The notes beneath the pieces are model-generated. The model was not told the DNA's origin, searched no databases, and saw only the letters and a program-made list of their open reading frames with translations. A stretch of DNA of 64,000 nt from the NCBI RefSeq assembly GCF_900110075.1, contig NZ_FOCJ01000004.1, positions 1 to 64,000 on the forward strand. The letters are read 5' to 3'. Numbering within the stretch: position 1 is the first letter of the stretch; every line of letters begins with the position of its first letter. The position numbers and the translations under genes are program-made. This document shows positions 25,420 to 33,382 of the stretch, in pieces. This DNA comes from Paenibacillus sp. OV219 (GTDB lineage Bacteria; Bacillota; Bacilli; Paenibacillales; Paenibacillaceae).

Positions 25420-26358
25420 ATGAACATGGATCAGCTGCGAGCGGCACTGCCGCAATGGGTGGAGGCAAGTCGCAAATACACAACCGAGGGTAGGGTCGCC
25501 TCGTATATTCCTGAGCTGGCGAAGGCTCCAGCGCATGCACTCGGGGTAACCGTCATGGGACGGAGCGGCGAAATGATTCGTGCCGGAGAAACGGATTTCC
25601 CGTTCACGATGCAGAGCATCTCGAAGGTGTTCACGCTACTGCTCGCGCTCATGGATAATGGCGAGGACGGCGTGTTCGCCAAGGTAGGCATGGAGCCGAC
25701 GGGCGATGATTTCAATTCGATGCTGAAGCTTGAGCTTGTTGAGCCAGGCAAACCATTCAACCCGTTGATTAACGCTGGAGCGATTGCCATATCGTCACTC
25801 ATCCATGGCGTTACGCCTGCAGCGAAGACAGAGCGAATTCTCGCTTTCTTCAGCGAGGCGGCAGGCGGGGCGAACCTCACGGTGAACGAGGACGTCTTCC
25901 GTTCGGAGTCCGCAACGGCGCACCGCAATCGTTCGCTCGCCTACTTCCTTAAAGATAATGAAGTGCTTGGCGAGGACATCGATGTCGAGGATGTGTTGCA
26001 GGTTTACTTCAAGCACTGCTCGGTCGATGTAACGTGCGAACAGTTGGCGCACATGGCGCTCCTGCTTGCTTTCGACGGCACTGATCCACTGACTGGCCGC
26101 GAAATCGTCCCCCGCCGTTACGTACAGATCGCGAAGACCTTTATGATTATGTGTGGCATGTACAACGCCTCCGGCGAGTTCGCCATTAAAGTCGGCATCC
26201 CCGCGAAGAGCGGCGTATCCGGCGGCATCCTGGCCCTTGTGCCCGGACAATATGGCATCGGGGTGATCGGCCCCGCATTCGGCAGCAAAGGCAACAGCAC
26301 CGCCGGCGTTCATCTGCTGGAGACGATGTCTACTGCGCTGGATTGGCGGATATTTTAA
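25420..26358 (+). CDS. glsA: Glutaminase (serine-dependent beta-lactamase fold)
   Basis: A 312-residue enzyme that hydrolyses L-glutamine to L-glutamate and ammonia in the cytoplasm. The beta-lactamase-like SxxK motif is Ser66-Ile-Ser-Lys69 in MQSISKVF. Other family blocks are visible: PFNPLINAGAIA, ENPxF-type residues near 165 replaced by NEDVFRSE, and GGILALVPGQYGIGVIGPAF near 270. The length fits the family. The ribosome site is weak (AGTAGGCG). It is a single gene between a divergent TPR gene and a convergent exporter, with a shared terminator. Confidence 0.93.
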   Translation: MNMDQLRAALPQWVEASRKYTTEGRVASYIPELAKAPAHALGVTVMGRSGEMIRAGETDFPFTMQSISKVFTLLLALMDNGEDGVFAKVGMEPTGDDFNSMLKLELVEPGKPFNPLINAGAIAISSLIHGVTPAAKTERILAFFSEAAGGANLTVNEDVFRSESATAHRNRSLAYFLKDNEVLGEDIDVEDVLQVYFKHCSVDVTCEQLAHMALLLAFDGTDPLTGREIVPRRYVQIAKTFMIMCGMYNASGEFAIKVGIPAKSGVSGGILALVPGQYGIGVIGPAFGSKGNSTAGVHLLETMSTALDWRIF

Positions 26359-26365
26359 CGGTTCA

Positions 26366-26413
26366 AAAAAAGCTGCCCAACAAGTCAATCTCATGACCTG
26401 CTGGGCAGCTTTT
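26366..26413. terminator. Bidirectional terminator between glsA and the second exporter
   Basis: AAAAAAGCTGCCCA pairs with TGGGCAGCTTTT, and the stem continues inward with CAAGTCA/TGACCTG (one mismatch). A and T tracts flank both sides, which fits the convergent genes. Confidence 0.88.
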
Positions 26414-26419
26414 GTATCA

Positions 26420-27889
26420 TTAACCGACGTGCATCATCATTTCAGGACGATTGCCCTCTTCACCCTCGACCGGCTCAGGTTTGCGAAGCACGAGACCAAG
26501 CACTGCACCGAATGCTGCGATGAATGTGAGCACGAGGAACGTGTCACCGAACGAGCTCGAAAATGCTGCGAGCTGGCTCTTCGCATTTGGAGCATACACG
26601 GTCATACGCTTCGCAAGAATCGTTGCAAGACCTGCTACAGCGAATGACGTCATTACTTGCTGCGCAGCGTTCGTCAGCGATGTTACACGGCTAACGAGAT
26701 CACGAGGAGCGGATTGCATTAGATGCGTGTTGAGCGGCATCATCGACAGACCCATTCCAGCGCCAAGCAACGACAACGGACCCATGATCATCATTAGCCC
26801 GGACGCTTCATCTACTCTGGACAGAATGAACGAAGCGACTGTAACGAGCAGCATACCTGTGAACACAAGCGGTCTTGCGCCGACTTTGTCAAACAGCTTA
26901 CCGCCGATTGGCATGAACAGACCGGCTGCGATTGCTTGCGGCAGCATGATAAGGCCTGTTTTGAATGCTGAGTAGCCTAGAGCTTGCTGAAGCAGCATGG
27001 GAACGAGGAACATCGTGCCGAATAGCGCGATTTGGGAAATCCATTGTACCACGATGCCACGAGAGAAGTCTGAAGAGCGGAATACGCGCAGCTCGAGCAG
27101 TGGCTCTTTGCGGGTAAGCTCAACGATTACGAATAGTATAAGTGCGATTGCGCCAACTACGATACCTACGATTGTTTTTGCAGCCGTCCAGCTTACCGCA
27201 CCTTCACTTACGCCATAAGACAAGCCTGCGAAAGCGATTGGAGCCAAGATAAAGCCTAGTTTATCAAGCGCAGCAACAGCTTGACGCTCAATACGCGGAA
27301 GCGTGCGAATACCAAGAAGAATACCAACTGCACCGATTGGCAGATTAATCAGGAACAACCATTTCCAGCTCACATAGTCAACGAGGTAACCGGCAAGTAC
27401 CGGTCCAAGTGCCGGAGCAAGCAGAATCGGAATACCCATCATCCCCATAACCGCGCCGACTTTATCAGGCGGGCTAAGACGATACGTGAACGCCATTGCA
27501 ATCGGAAGCACCATACCGCCGCCGATACCTTGAATAATACGGAACATAATGAGCATTTCTACCGAAGAAGCAAGTGCGCAGAGCAGCGATCCGACCGTAA
27601 ACAGAAACACCGAGATCAGAAAAACCTGCTTCGCCCCGAATCGGTCAGACAGCCAGCCTGCGAGCGGAATAACCGCCGCTTGAGCAAGCGCGTAGCCTGT
27701 TACCGTCCACGACACGACTTGTGTTGTCGTGTGAAATTCTTCAACGAGGCCTGGAATGGCTACGTTAACTGCTGTACCATCAAGGACAACCATAAAAATA
27801 CCGATAATAATTGCTGCGAGCGGGCCTAAAATTTTCCGAATGGAAAACGGCTCTTCGCTTCTTGCAGCTGATGCTGCTTGTGCAGACAT
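26420..27889 (-). CDS. DHA2 family MFS multidrug exporter
   Basis: A 489-residue exporter with 14 predicted membrane helices. The DHA2 signatures are VVLDGTAVNVAIPGLVEEF in helix 1, WTVTGYALAQAAVIPLAGWL in helix 2, and FRIIQGIGGGMVLPIAMAF in helix 4. GGAGGG lies seven bases before the ATG. The divergent TetR gene across a 233-base spacer with palindromes is the classic layout of a ligand-inducible efflux pump. It is a family relative of the exporter at 5043 but clearly different in sequence. The substrate is unknown. Confidence 0.92.
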   Translation of the reverse strand: MSAQAASAARSEEPFSIRKILGPLAAIIIGIFMVVLDGTAVNVAIPGLVEEFHTTTQVVSWTVTGYALAQAAVIPLAGWLSDRFGAKQVFLISVFLFTVGSLLCALASSVEMLIMFRIIQGIGGGMVLPIAMAFTYRLSPPDKVGAVMGMMGIPILLAPALGPVLAGYLVDYVSWKWLFLINLPIGAVGILLGIRTLPRIERQAVAALDKLGFILAPIAFAGLSYGVSEGAVSWTAAKTIVGIVVGAIALILFVIVELTRKEPLLELRVFRSSDFSRGIVVQWISQIALFGTMFLVPMLLQQALGYSAFKTGLIMLPQAIAAGLFMPIGGKLFDKVGARPLVFTGMLLVTVASFILSRVDEASGLMMIMGPLSLLGAGMGLSMMPLNTHLMQSAPRDLVSRVTSLTNAAQQVMTSFAVAGLATILAKRMTVYAPNAKSQLAAFSSSFGDTFLVLTFIAAFGAVLGLVLRKPEPVEGEEGNRPEMMMHVG

Positions 27890-28023
27890 AGTTTAACCCT
27901 CCAGCTCCCTTAATTTTCCGTCTCTCCAGCTTCTTCCGCTATATGCTGCATTGACCCCCATTTAACAGAGGAGTACAATGTAGGCACAATAGCCTAACGA
28001 AACTTGACGGTTTTTTAGTAAAT

Positions 28024-28035
28024 GGACAATTGTCC
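28024..28035. promoter_or_regulatory. Perfect palindrome, candidate TetR operator
   Basis: GGACAATTGTCC is a perfect 12-base palindrome in the divergent exporter/TetR promoter region. It shares the ATTGTC half-site with the inverted repeat at 28068-28088. Confidence 0.5.
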
Positions 28036-28067
28036 GCTTACTGTTCAGCTTACATGAACCGTCTCCG

Positions 28068-28088
28068 CATTGTCAATGAACGACAATG
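28068..28088. promoter_or_regulatory. Inverted repeat, second candidate TetR operator
   Basis: CATTGTC (28068-28074) and GACAATG (28082-28088) are perfect inverted arms seven bases apart. The arms repeat the half-site of the palindrome 45 bases away, and the site lies just upstream of the TetR ribosome site, a good place for autorepression. Confidence 0.5.
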
Positions 28089-28122
28089 TGAATTTTTTTC
28101 AAAATCAGGAGGTTCATGGTTC

Positions 28123-28725
28123 ATGATGCAACGGAGCGAACGAAAGGATGCCGCCAGCAATCGCGAACTTATCCTTGATACAGCGTCCCAGCTGTTCCAG
28201 GAGCATGGTATCGACAGCGTCAGCATGCACCAGATTGCCAAAGCAGCCGGTGTCGGACAAGGCACGCTGTATAGGCGCTATTCCTCGAAAGCGGAACTGT
28301 GCCTGGATCTGTTCACGGAACGCTTCGGACGATTCGCGGGTGACATGAAGTCTGAATTCACCCCGGCTTTGAAGCAGCCTGTCCGCGAGAAGCTGGCTCA
28401 TTTCTTAGCTTGCTGGATCGATTTTGTCGGGACAGAATTACAATGGTTTAATGCGATCAAGCCGGATGCATGGTGCATTGACGACAACATCAATGTTTTT
28501 CAGTCGGAGCCATTCAGCTTCGTCATTGGCTCGATAAAGCAATTGCTAGATGAAGCTGTAGCTAACGGTGAAATCCGATCGCTGGATGCCGAATTTGCCG
28601 CCTTTCAGATCGCAACCTCGATGAGTCCAATCGCCTTCGCGTATTTCACTGAAGAACGCGGTCAATCGGCGGAGCAGCTGAAAGAGCAGTATTTGCGCTA
28701 TTATGACCGGTTATTTTTCGGATAA
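28123..28725 (+). CDS. TetR family regulator, divergent from the exporter
   Basis: A 200-residue regulator. Residues 6-55 form the helix-turn-helix (RELILDTASQLFQEHG, then MHQIAKAAGVGQGTLYRRYS), and the remainder is an all-helical ligand domain. I start at the ATG-ATG pair at 28123, ten bases after AGGAGG; the longer frame from 28030 would run through both candidate operators and has no ribosome site. It most likely represses the divergent DHA2 exporter and itself. Confidence 0.88.
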   Translation: MMQRSERKDAASNRELILDTASQLFQEHGIDSVSMHQIAKAAGVGQGTLYRRYSSKAELCLDLFTERFGRFAGDMKSEFTPALKQPVREKLAHFLACWIDFVGTELQWFNAIKPDAWCIDDNINVFQSEPFSFVIGSIKQLLDEAVANGEIRSLDAEFAAFQIATSMSPIAFAYFTEERGQSAEQLKEQYLRYYDRLFFG

Positions 28726-28733
28726 CCATTAAA

Positions 28734-28775
28734 AAGGACGTTCCCCTCGCTAGTTTGCGCCGTGGGAGCGTCCTT
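28734..28775. terminator. Bidirectional terminator between TetR and glpX
   Basis: AAGGACGTTCCC (28734-28745) pairs with GGGAGCGTCCTT (28764-28775) with one mismatch; A-rich and T-rich flanks fit the convergent genes. Confidence 0.8.
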
Positions 28776-28793
28776 CTTACATGTAAATATCGG

Positions 28794-29783
28794 TTACGCT
28801 TTCGTTCCGAGCAGACTAATCTGGCCGAGCAGCGGCTTATTTGGCAAGTAATGCTGTGATTTGATGTAACGAATCGTACGCGTCTTCGCTCGCATGACTA
28901 TCGAATGAGTCTCAGCGCGCTGTCCCGGCAGCATCGTTACCCCGCCAAGAAACTCCCCAGGCGTCACCCCTGTAGCAGCAAAAATCACATCCGTGTCGCC
29001 AACCATATCATCCATTCGCAGCAGCTTGCGCGGATTCGTTAAACCCATCGCGATGCAGCGTTTCTCCTGCTCTTCATTCTCAGGCATAAGTCTTCCTTGA
29101 ATCTCGCCGCCTAAGCACTTGAGCGCCGCGGCCGCGAGCACGCCTTCTGGTGCGCCGCCGGAGCCGACATACAGGTCGATACCCGCCTCCGGGAATGCCG
29201 GAGCGATCGCGCCTGCGACATCGCCATCAGAGAGAAACTTGATGCGAACACCTACCTCGCGCAGCGTGCGTATGATGTCTGCATGGCGTTTACGATCGAG
29301 CAGCATGACTGTCAGATCAGACACCTGCTTGTTCAGCACAAGTGCAGCCTTCTCGACCGTCGTGCGAATCGGGTCTTCGATACTGAGCTTGCCGGCAAGC
29401 GCCGGTCCGACTGCGAGCTTCTCCATATACATATCTGGAGCATGCAGCAGCTTGCCCTTCGGGGCAACGGCAATGACCGCCATTGCATTGTTGAGTCCGC
29501 GCGCAACAAGCTCCGTCCCTTCAAGCGGATCAACGGCCACGTCGACCTCTGGGCCTTGAAGGTTGCCTACTTCCTCGCCGATATAGAGCATCGGCGCCTC
29601 ATCCATCTCACCTTCGCCGATGACAACAGTGCCCCGCATCGACACGGAATCGAGCATGCCACGCATCGCATTCGTCGCCGCTTCATCAGCATGGTGCTTG
29701 TCGCCCCGCCCCATCCACGGTGCGGCGGCCAGCGCCGCCAGTTCAGTGACGCGGACAATTTCTAGTGCAAGTTCACGTTCCAC
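28794..29783 (-). CDS. glpX: Fructose-1,6-bisphosphatase, class II
   Basis: A 329-residue GlpX enzyme that converts fructose 1,6-bisphosphate to fructose 6-phosphate for gluconeogenesis. The metal-binding signatures of the lithium-sensitive phosphatase superfamily are present: GEGEMDEAPMLYIGEEVG near residue 60 and AVDPLEGTELVARG near 85. Further conserved parts are KFLSDGDVAGAI and GSGGAPEGVLAAAALKCLGG. I prefer GTG 29783 (VERELALEIVRVTE), nine bases after GGGAGTG; ATG 29801 has no ribosome site. It is a single gene transcribed away from gerE's end. Confidence 0.93.
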   Translation of the reverse strand: MERELALEIVRVTELAALAAAPWMGRGDKHHADEAATNAMRGMLDSVSMRGTVVIGEGEMDEAPMLYIGEEVGNLQGPEVDVAVDPLEGTELVARGLNNAMAVIAVAPKGKLLHAPDMYMEKLAVGPALAGKLSIEDPIRTTVEKAALVLNKQVSDLTVMLLDRKRHADIIRTLREVGVRIKFLSDGDVAGAIAPAFPEAGIDLYVGSGGAPEGVLAAAALKCLGGEIQGRLMPENEEQEKRCIAMGLTNPRKLLRMDDMVGDTDVIFAATGVTPGEFLGGVTMLPGQRAETHSIVMRAKTRTIRYIKSQHYLPNKPLLGQISLLGTKA

Positions 29784-29873
29784 GTGCAGCCACACTCCCA
29801 TTGATTAAATCAAGTGAAATTTTCTGAAGCTGGGCTACTAAACAGAGCTAATGAAATATAATTCCAGTGAGTC

Positions 29874-29925
29874 AAAAAGCCTTCTTGCTTCGTCCCCGGA
29901 GAACCGGAGTCGATGCTAGAAGGCT
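29874..29925 (-). terminator. Terminator of gerE
   Basis: AGCCTTCT and AGAAGGCT form the outer stem, with an inner TCCGG/CCGGGGA stem. On the minus strand TTTTTGAC follows. It lies 25 bases past the gerE stop. Confidence 0.7.
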
Positions 29926-29949
29926 GAGCAAGGTATGCGGTGGACTGCG

Positions 29950-30171
29950 TCAAATCTTTAACTCCCCAAGCTTTATTAGCTCGACAACCGCTTGTGAACG
30001 ACCTTTAACGTTCAACTTTTGCATGACGTTGGAAATGTGGTTTCGAACAGTTTTCTCGCTGATAAACAACTGCTGTGCAATATCTCTCGTTGTTTTATCC
30101 TGTACTAGCAGCTCGAAAACCTCGCGTTCACGATGTGTTAACAGAAACTTGCTCTTCTGGTCGTTACCCAT
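29950..30171 (-). CDS. gerE: Sporulation regulator GerE (LuxR-type DNA-binding protein)
   Basis: A 73-residue protein that is almost entirely a LuxR/GerE helix-turn-helix. The blocks LTHREREVFELLVQDKTTRD, ISEKTVRNHISNVMQKL and VKGRSQAVVELIKLGEL match the known B. subtilis GerE nearly residue for residue, as remembered. GerE acts late in the mother cell with sigma-K to switch spore coat genes on or off. I start at ATG 30171, after GGAGGGG; a GTG at 30183 would abut the ribosome site. A sigma-K-like promoter lies about 70 bases upstream, as expected. Confidence 0.95.
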   Translation of the reverse strand: MGNDQKSKFLLTHREREVFELLVQDKTTRDIAQQLFISEKTVRNHISNVMQKLNVKGRSQAVVELIKLGELKI

Positions 30172-30235
30172 TAATTTTGTCACCCCTCCTTGCTCGGGTT
30201 TTTATGTTTTACAAGGTTAAGGGATACAGTCAAAG

Positions 30236-30264
30236 TATATTATGATCAGGCGCCTGTAGTGGTG
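30236..30264 (-). promoter_or_regulatory. gerE: Sigma-K-like promoter of gerE
   Basis: Read on the minus strand, CACC (30264-30261) is followed after 16 bases by CATAATATA (30244-30236). The remembered sigma-K consensus is mACm, about 16 bases, then gCATAnnnTA, so both elements fit. It would give a leader of about 60 bases to the ATG. Confidence 0.65.
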
Positions 30265-30340
30265 CGGTATGTCTCGAAAAATGGGCGGGTATTTGTCGTA
30301 TTGCAATTGTCCCTGTAAAGTCAGCCTATACATGCAAAAA

Positions 30341-30376
30341 ACAAACAGCCATCCCAGACTCGGGATGGCTGTTTGT
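30341..30376. terminator. Terminator downstream of the PhyH gene
   Basis: ACAAACAGCCATCCC (30341-30355) pairs perfectly with GGGATGGCTGTTTGT (30362-30376). On the minus strand it follows the stop at 30387. Confidence 0.85.
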
Positions 30377-30386
30377 GATTCTCACT

Positions 30387-31304
30387 CTATCTGCGCCAGT
30401 AATTATTATGCGCATACCGGTACTGCTCCGGCTGCTTCGGCTCATTAATCGCGAAGCCACCTTGCGGCTTATAGACAAAAGACGTTTCGCCTTGTGTATA
30501 CGAAGCCTGCTTACGGCGTTCGATGCAGTCGTACAGCAAATGCTGCTTGAGTGCGAGATACTCTAGCGTGTGCGGGCCGAATTCGGCTTCGATCTCACCA
30601 GGGCGGAACTCATAATAGACGGTACGGCGCAGCGGGTTGCCGTCGCCGGCTGGGGAGCCGTGCAGCACTTCGATATTGTGCAGGATCACATCGCCCGGCT
30701 GCATAGGCACCGGAATCGCATCATCTGTTGTAAAACCTGGCTGCTTAATGCGTTTATCCGCATCTTCTGCAGTCCAGCGGTTCGTGCCCGGAATAACCCA
30801 GAGGCAGGTCTGCAGATCGGCTTCATCCAGATAGAAATCGACGTTGAAGATCGGCCTCGGATCAATACAGCCATCCGGAACGGCAGCGTCGCGGTGCCAT
30901 GGCACGATTACGCCTTCATTCGGAGCTTTCAGCACCATCGAGTCCCAAGTCGGGATGAAGTTCACGCCCTGCAGCTTCTCGACCGTCCTTAATATAAAAG
31001 GATGCGCGAGCAACACCTTCATCGGGTCGCTCTTCTCAATAACATACTCAATGCGGCGCAGAATGGGCTGGCCTGATTTCACACCAACACCATACATGAA
31101 ATCGGGATGATCCACTTCCTCCGCTGTCCCTTGGTCAACGAGCTGCTGCATCTCAGCTTGCACGAGGCTCAACTCTTCGCCGCGAAGGACATTTCGTATA
31201 ACAAGAAAACCATTATCAAGGAAAAATTGCGCTTGGCCTTCGGTAATTACATCTTGAACAGCTGCATCAACATGAGGTAGTTTGATATCAATCGCGCCCA
31301 TCAT
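30387..31304 (-). CDS. Phytanoyl-CoA dioxygenase (PhyH) family oxygenase
   Basis: A 305-residue Fe(II)/2-oxoglutarate-dependent oxygenase. The iron-binding facial triad is visible: His and Asp in VPWHRDAAVPDG near residue 138 and the distal His in IEVLHGSPAGDGNPLRRTVY near 215; the Arg in that block fits 2-oxoglutarate binding. It begins with an ATG-ATG pair after GGGAG. It is divergent from an AraC-type regulator, a common arrangement in Paenibacillaceae, and is probably controlled by it. The hydroxylated substrate is not known. Confidence 0.88.
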   Translation of the reverse strand: MMGAIDIKLPHVDAAVQDVITEGQAQFFLDNGFLVIRNVLRGEELSLVQAEMQQLVDQGTAEEVDHPDFMYGVGVKSGQPILRRIEYVIEKSDPMKVLLAHPFILRTVEKLQGVNFIPTWDSMVLKAPNEGVIVPWHRDAAVPDGCIDPRPIFNVDFYLDEADLQTCLWVIPGTNRWTAEDADKRIKQPGFTTDDAIPVPMQPGDVILHNIEVLHGSPAGDGNPLRRTVYYEFRPGEIEAEFGPHTLEYLALKQHLLYDCIERRKQASYTQGETSFVYKPQGGFAINEPKQPEQYRYAHNNYWRR

Positions 31305-31445
31305 CTATCGCTCCCAACCGTGTAATAACTGCTTCACACTTGTAGTATAAGGGAACGCATCGCCCAAGTAAGTAGTTAAAAGTAACAAAGAGGTTGCCCA
31401 AATCACACGAATCTGCCATCGTAAGAGATGAAGAGGTGATTACAC

Positions 31446-32324
31446 TTGACCAAGGTTCCTCTGCACCATCATCCGTTGCCCGAGCATGCGGCAGGACTTT
31501 ATTTTCACCCGCCCTATATTACGTTAGCCCATCTGTTCCATGCACCCAAGCAATGGGATATTCAGAGCCGAATGTTGAGCAGCTATCAGCTGCAATACGT
31601 CGTCGAAGGAGCCGCTTCGTATACCATTGAAGGCCAGACCTTTATTACAAGGCGCGGCGATCTCATCTATCACTCTCCGCAGCAAGTCCATGAAGTCCAT
31701 ACGATTCCGAATGAAAAATACATATGTATTTCGATTTTGTTCGATTTTGGCGAGATCCCCTACCCTGTTGAGCAGCTGCTCGGAACAAAGCGCTATCTCG
31801 GTAATTTTGCCGGTCATACGATCGAGACGATGCTTACGCAGCTCATTACGCATTATCAGCAGCCTGGACTTGCCCATCATACTCAGTGCCAAGGCCTACT
31901 GATGCGCATTCTGGGCGAATTGTCCGGCTGGAAGCAAGATCAGGAGACTAGAACAGAGCCTCAGCATAAAATTAAAACGAAAATGGTCCTCATCCGAAAC
32001 TTTATCGCGAACAACTACAATCAGGACATTCAGCATCATGAGCTGGAACAGTTGTCTGGCCTTAGCCGCAATTATATTATCGTTAAGTTTCGCAACGCCT
32101 TCGGAATCACACCATTCGATTATTTAACTCGAGTGCGCATTGAACGAGCCAAGGAGCTTGCGATTCAGACGAACATGTCCTTCAGCGAAATCGCGAATGC
32201 GGTCGGCTACTCGGATGTGCATACGTTTGGCCGTATGTTCAAAAAGAAGCTAGGCACTAGCTTTAGCCAATTCTGCTCGTCGATTGTAACGGATCGAATC
32301 GGGCGAATAAACGAAAACAACTGA
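31446..32324 (+). CDS. AraC family transcriptional regulator
   Basis: A 292-residue activator. Residues about 20-120 form a cupin-like sensor domain (the GDLIYHSPQQVHEVH block is typical), and the last 100 residues carry two helix-turn-helix units (LEQLSGLSRNYIIVKFRNAFG and FSEIANAVGYSDVHTFGRMF). The frame opens at TTG 31446 with GAGGTG seven bases upstream. It is divergent from the PhyH oxygenase gene, its likely target. The stop codon lies inside the terminator stem. Confidence 0.88.
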   Translation: MTKVPLHHHPLPEHAAGLYFHPPYITLAHLFHAPKQWDIQSRMLSSYQLQYVVEGAASYTIEGQTFITRRGDLIYHSPQQVHEVHTIPNEKYICISILFDFGEIPYPVEQLLGTKRYLGNFAGHTIETMLTQLITHYQQPGLAHHTQCQGLLMRILGELSGWKQDQETRTEPQHKIKTKMVLIRNFIANNYNQDIQHHELEQLSGLSRNYIIVKFRNAFGITPFDYLTRVRIERAKELAIQTNMSFSEIANAVGYSDVHTFGRMFKKKLGTSFSQFCSSIVTDRIGRINENN

Positions 32325-32351
32325 TTCGCGATCTCGCGAATCAGTTGTTTT
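32314..32351. terminator. Perfect 18-base-pair terminator hairpin overlapping the AraC stop
   Basis: AAAACAACTGATTCGCGA (32314-32331) pairs perfectly with TCGCGAATCAGTTGTTTT (32334-32351), leaving only two bases between arms. It contains the TGA stop at 32322-32324 and lies between two convergent genes. Confidence 0.85.
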
Positions 32352-32389
32352 CTATTTGCGAATAGTAAGGAAGAACGCGGTAATTATAG

Positions 32390-33256
32390 CTATTTACGTG
32401 CTGGGAAGATACGGTCGACCATCGCGTTGAATTCCGCTATGAAGCCTTGGATTGGATGACCAAGCTTCACGTCATTCATATACGAAGTCATGCGGTCGAC
32501 GAAGTCTGGATTAGCAGACACGTAAACTTCTTTAATTTGCGGAGCCATCGATCTCACTTCACTTGCGATCCGGTCTTTAACGTCACTTGTTACAGTAGAC
32601 GCATTGTTATTACTCCTCATGAGCGGCGCCGAATTTGGGCTTGAATATGGACGATTAATCGTTGGAGGCATTGTCCGTGTTGGCGTCGAGAGCGGCACGC
32701 TGCGCATACTGAAGTTTTTGGTCGTCATATTCGGAGACGAGATTGAGCTTGCGCGCGTTTTGCCTTTGCTGCTCATACTCATGCTCGTACCGGACGACAT
32801 AATCTTCATGTAAGGGCGCTGGTAAGCTTGTTGCGTACGGCTAAGCGGTGTTGGCGTTGGCACGTAGTTCATCGCCCTTGTCCCCTTAGCCGAAACGTTA
32901 TGATCTTTGAACGAAACCGCAACATAGGCATTGTCATCGGTCAGCATGACATACGCTTTGTTCACCTCAGGCATCGCTTCGAGCCGTTTGGCAATGGAAT
33001 CGCTCATCTCAAGACGGTAATTCTTGTGCAGTCCAACAATGTTGTTGCTGTTCAGACGATGGCCGTCTACCCGGTTCATCTCATTCATCTGGTCATTCGC
33101 AAATCTTGAATGAATGATTCGGTTGCCATTCATATCATAAGCTACACTATTGCCCCGGATATTACGGTTACCTAAGTCACCCTGCTTCTCCATACACCCT
33201 GTCAACATCGTCGTCAACATGGCGCCGGCTGCGAGCATTGCAAATTTCCGCTGCAT
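32390..33256 (-). CDS. YhcN/YlaJ family sporulation lipoprotein
   Basis: A 288-residue lipoprotein with signal peptide MQRKFAMLAAGAMLTTMLTGC, in which the lipobox Cys is residue 21. The following YhcN/YlaJ domain is split: a first block (KRLEAMPEVNKAYVMLTDDNAYVAV) near 75-110, a long Ser/Thr/Pro/Met-rich insert of about 90 residues, then a second block (DVKDRIASEVRSMAPQIKEV and YVSANPDF) to the end. Members are associated with the spore inner membrane or germination. I start at ATG 33256, nine bases after GGAGG; the ATG at 33277 lies upstream of that site. Confidence 0.88.
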   Translation of the reverse strand: MQRKFAMLAAGAMLTTMLTGCMEKQGDLGNRNIRGNSVAYDMNGNRIIHSRFANDQMNEMNRVDGHRLNSNNIVGLHKNYRLEMSDSIAKRLEAMPEVNKAYVMLTDDNAYVAVSFKDHNVSAKGTRAMNYVPTPTPLSRTQQAYQRPYMKIMSSGTSMSMSSKGKTRASSISSPNMTTKNFSMRSVPLSTPTRTMPPTINRPYSSPNSAPLMRSNNNASTVTSDVKDRIASEVRSMAPQIKEVYVSANPDFVDRMTSYMNDVKLGHPIQGFIAEFNAMVDRIFPARK

Positions 33257-33382
33257 ATGTCTCATCCTCCGTTTCATAAGGAACCGACTTTAGGCGGCCC
33301 AGTTATAGCGTTAACCGGACGGAGACACGCTATGCTGACAAGTTTTTAGGTTAAGTTGCGCCTTTTTGCCTGATGGCTGTCC

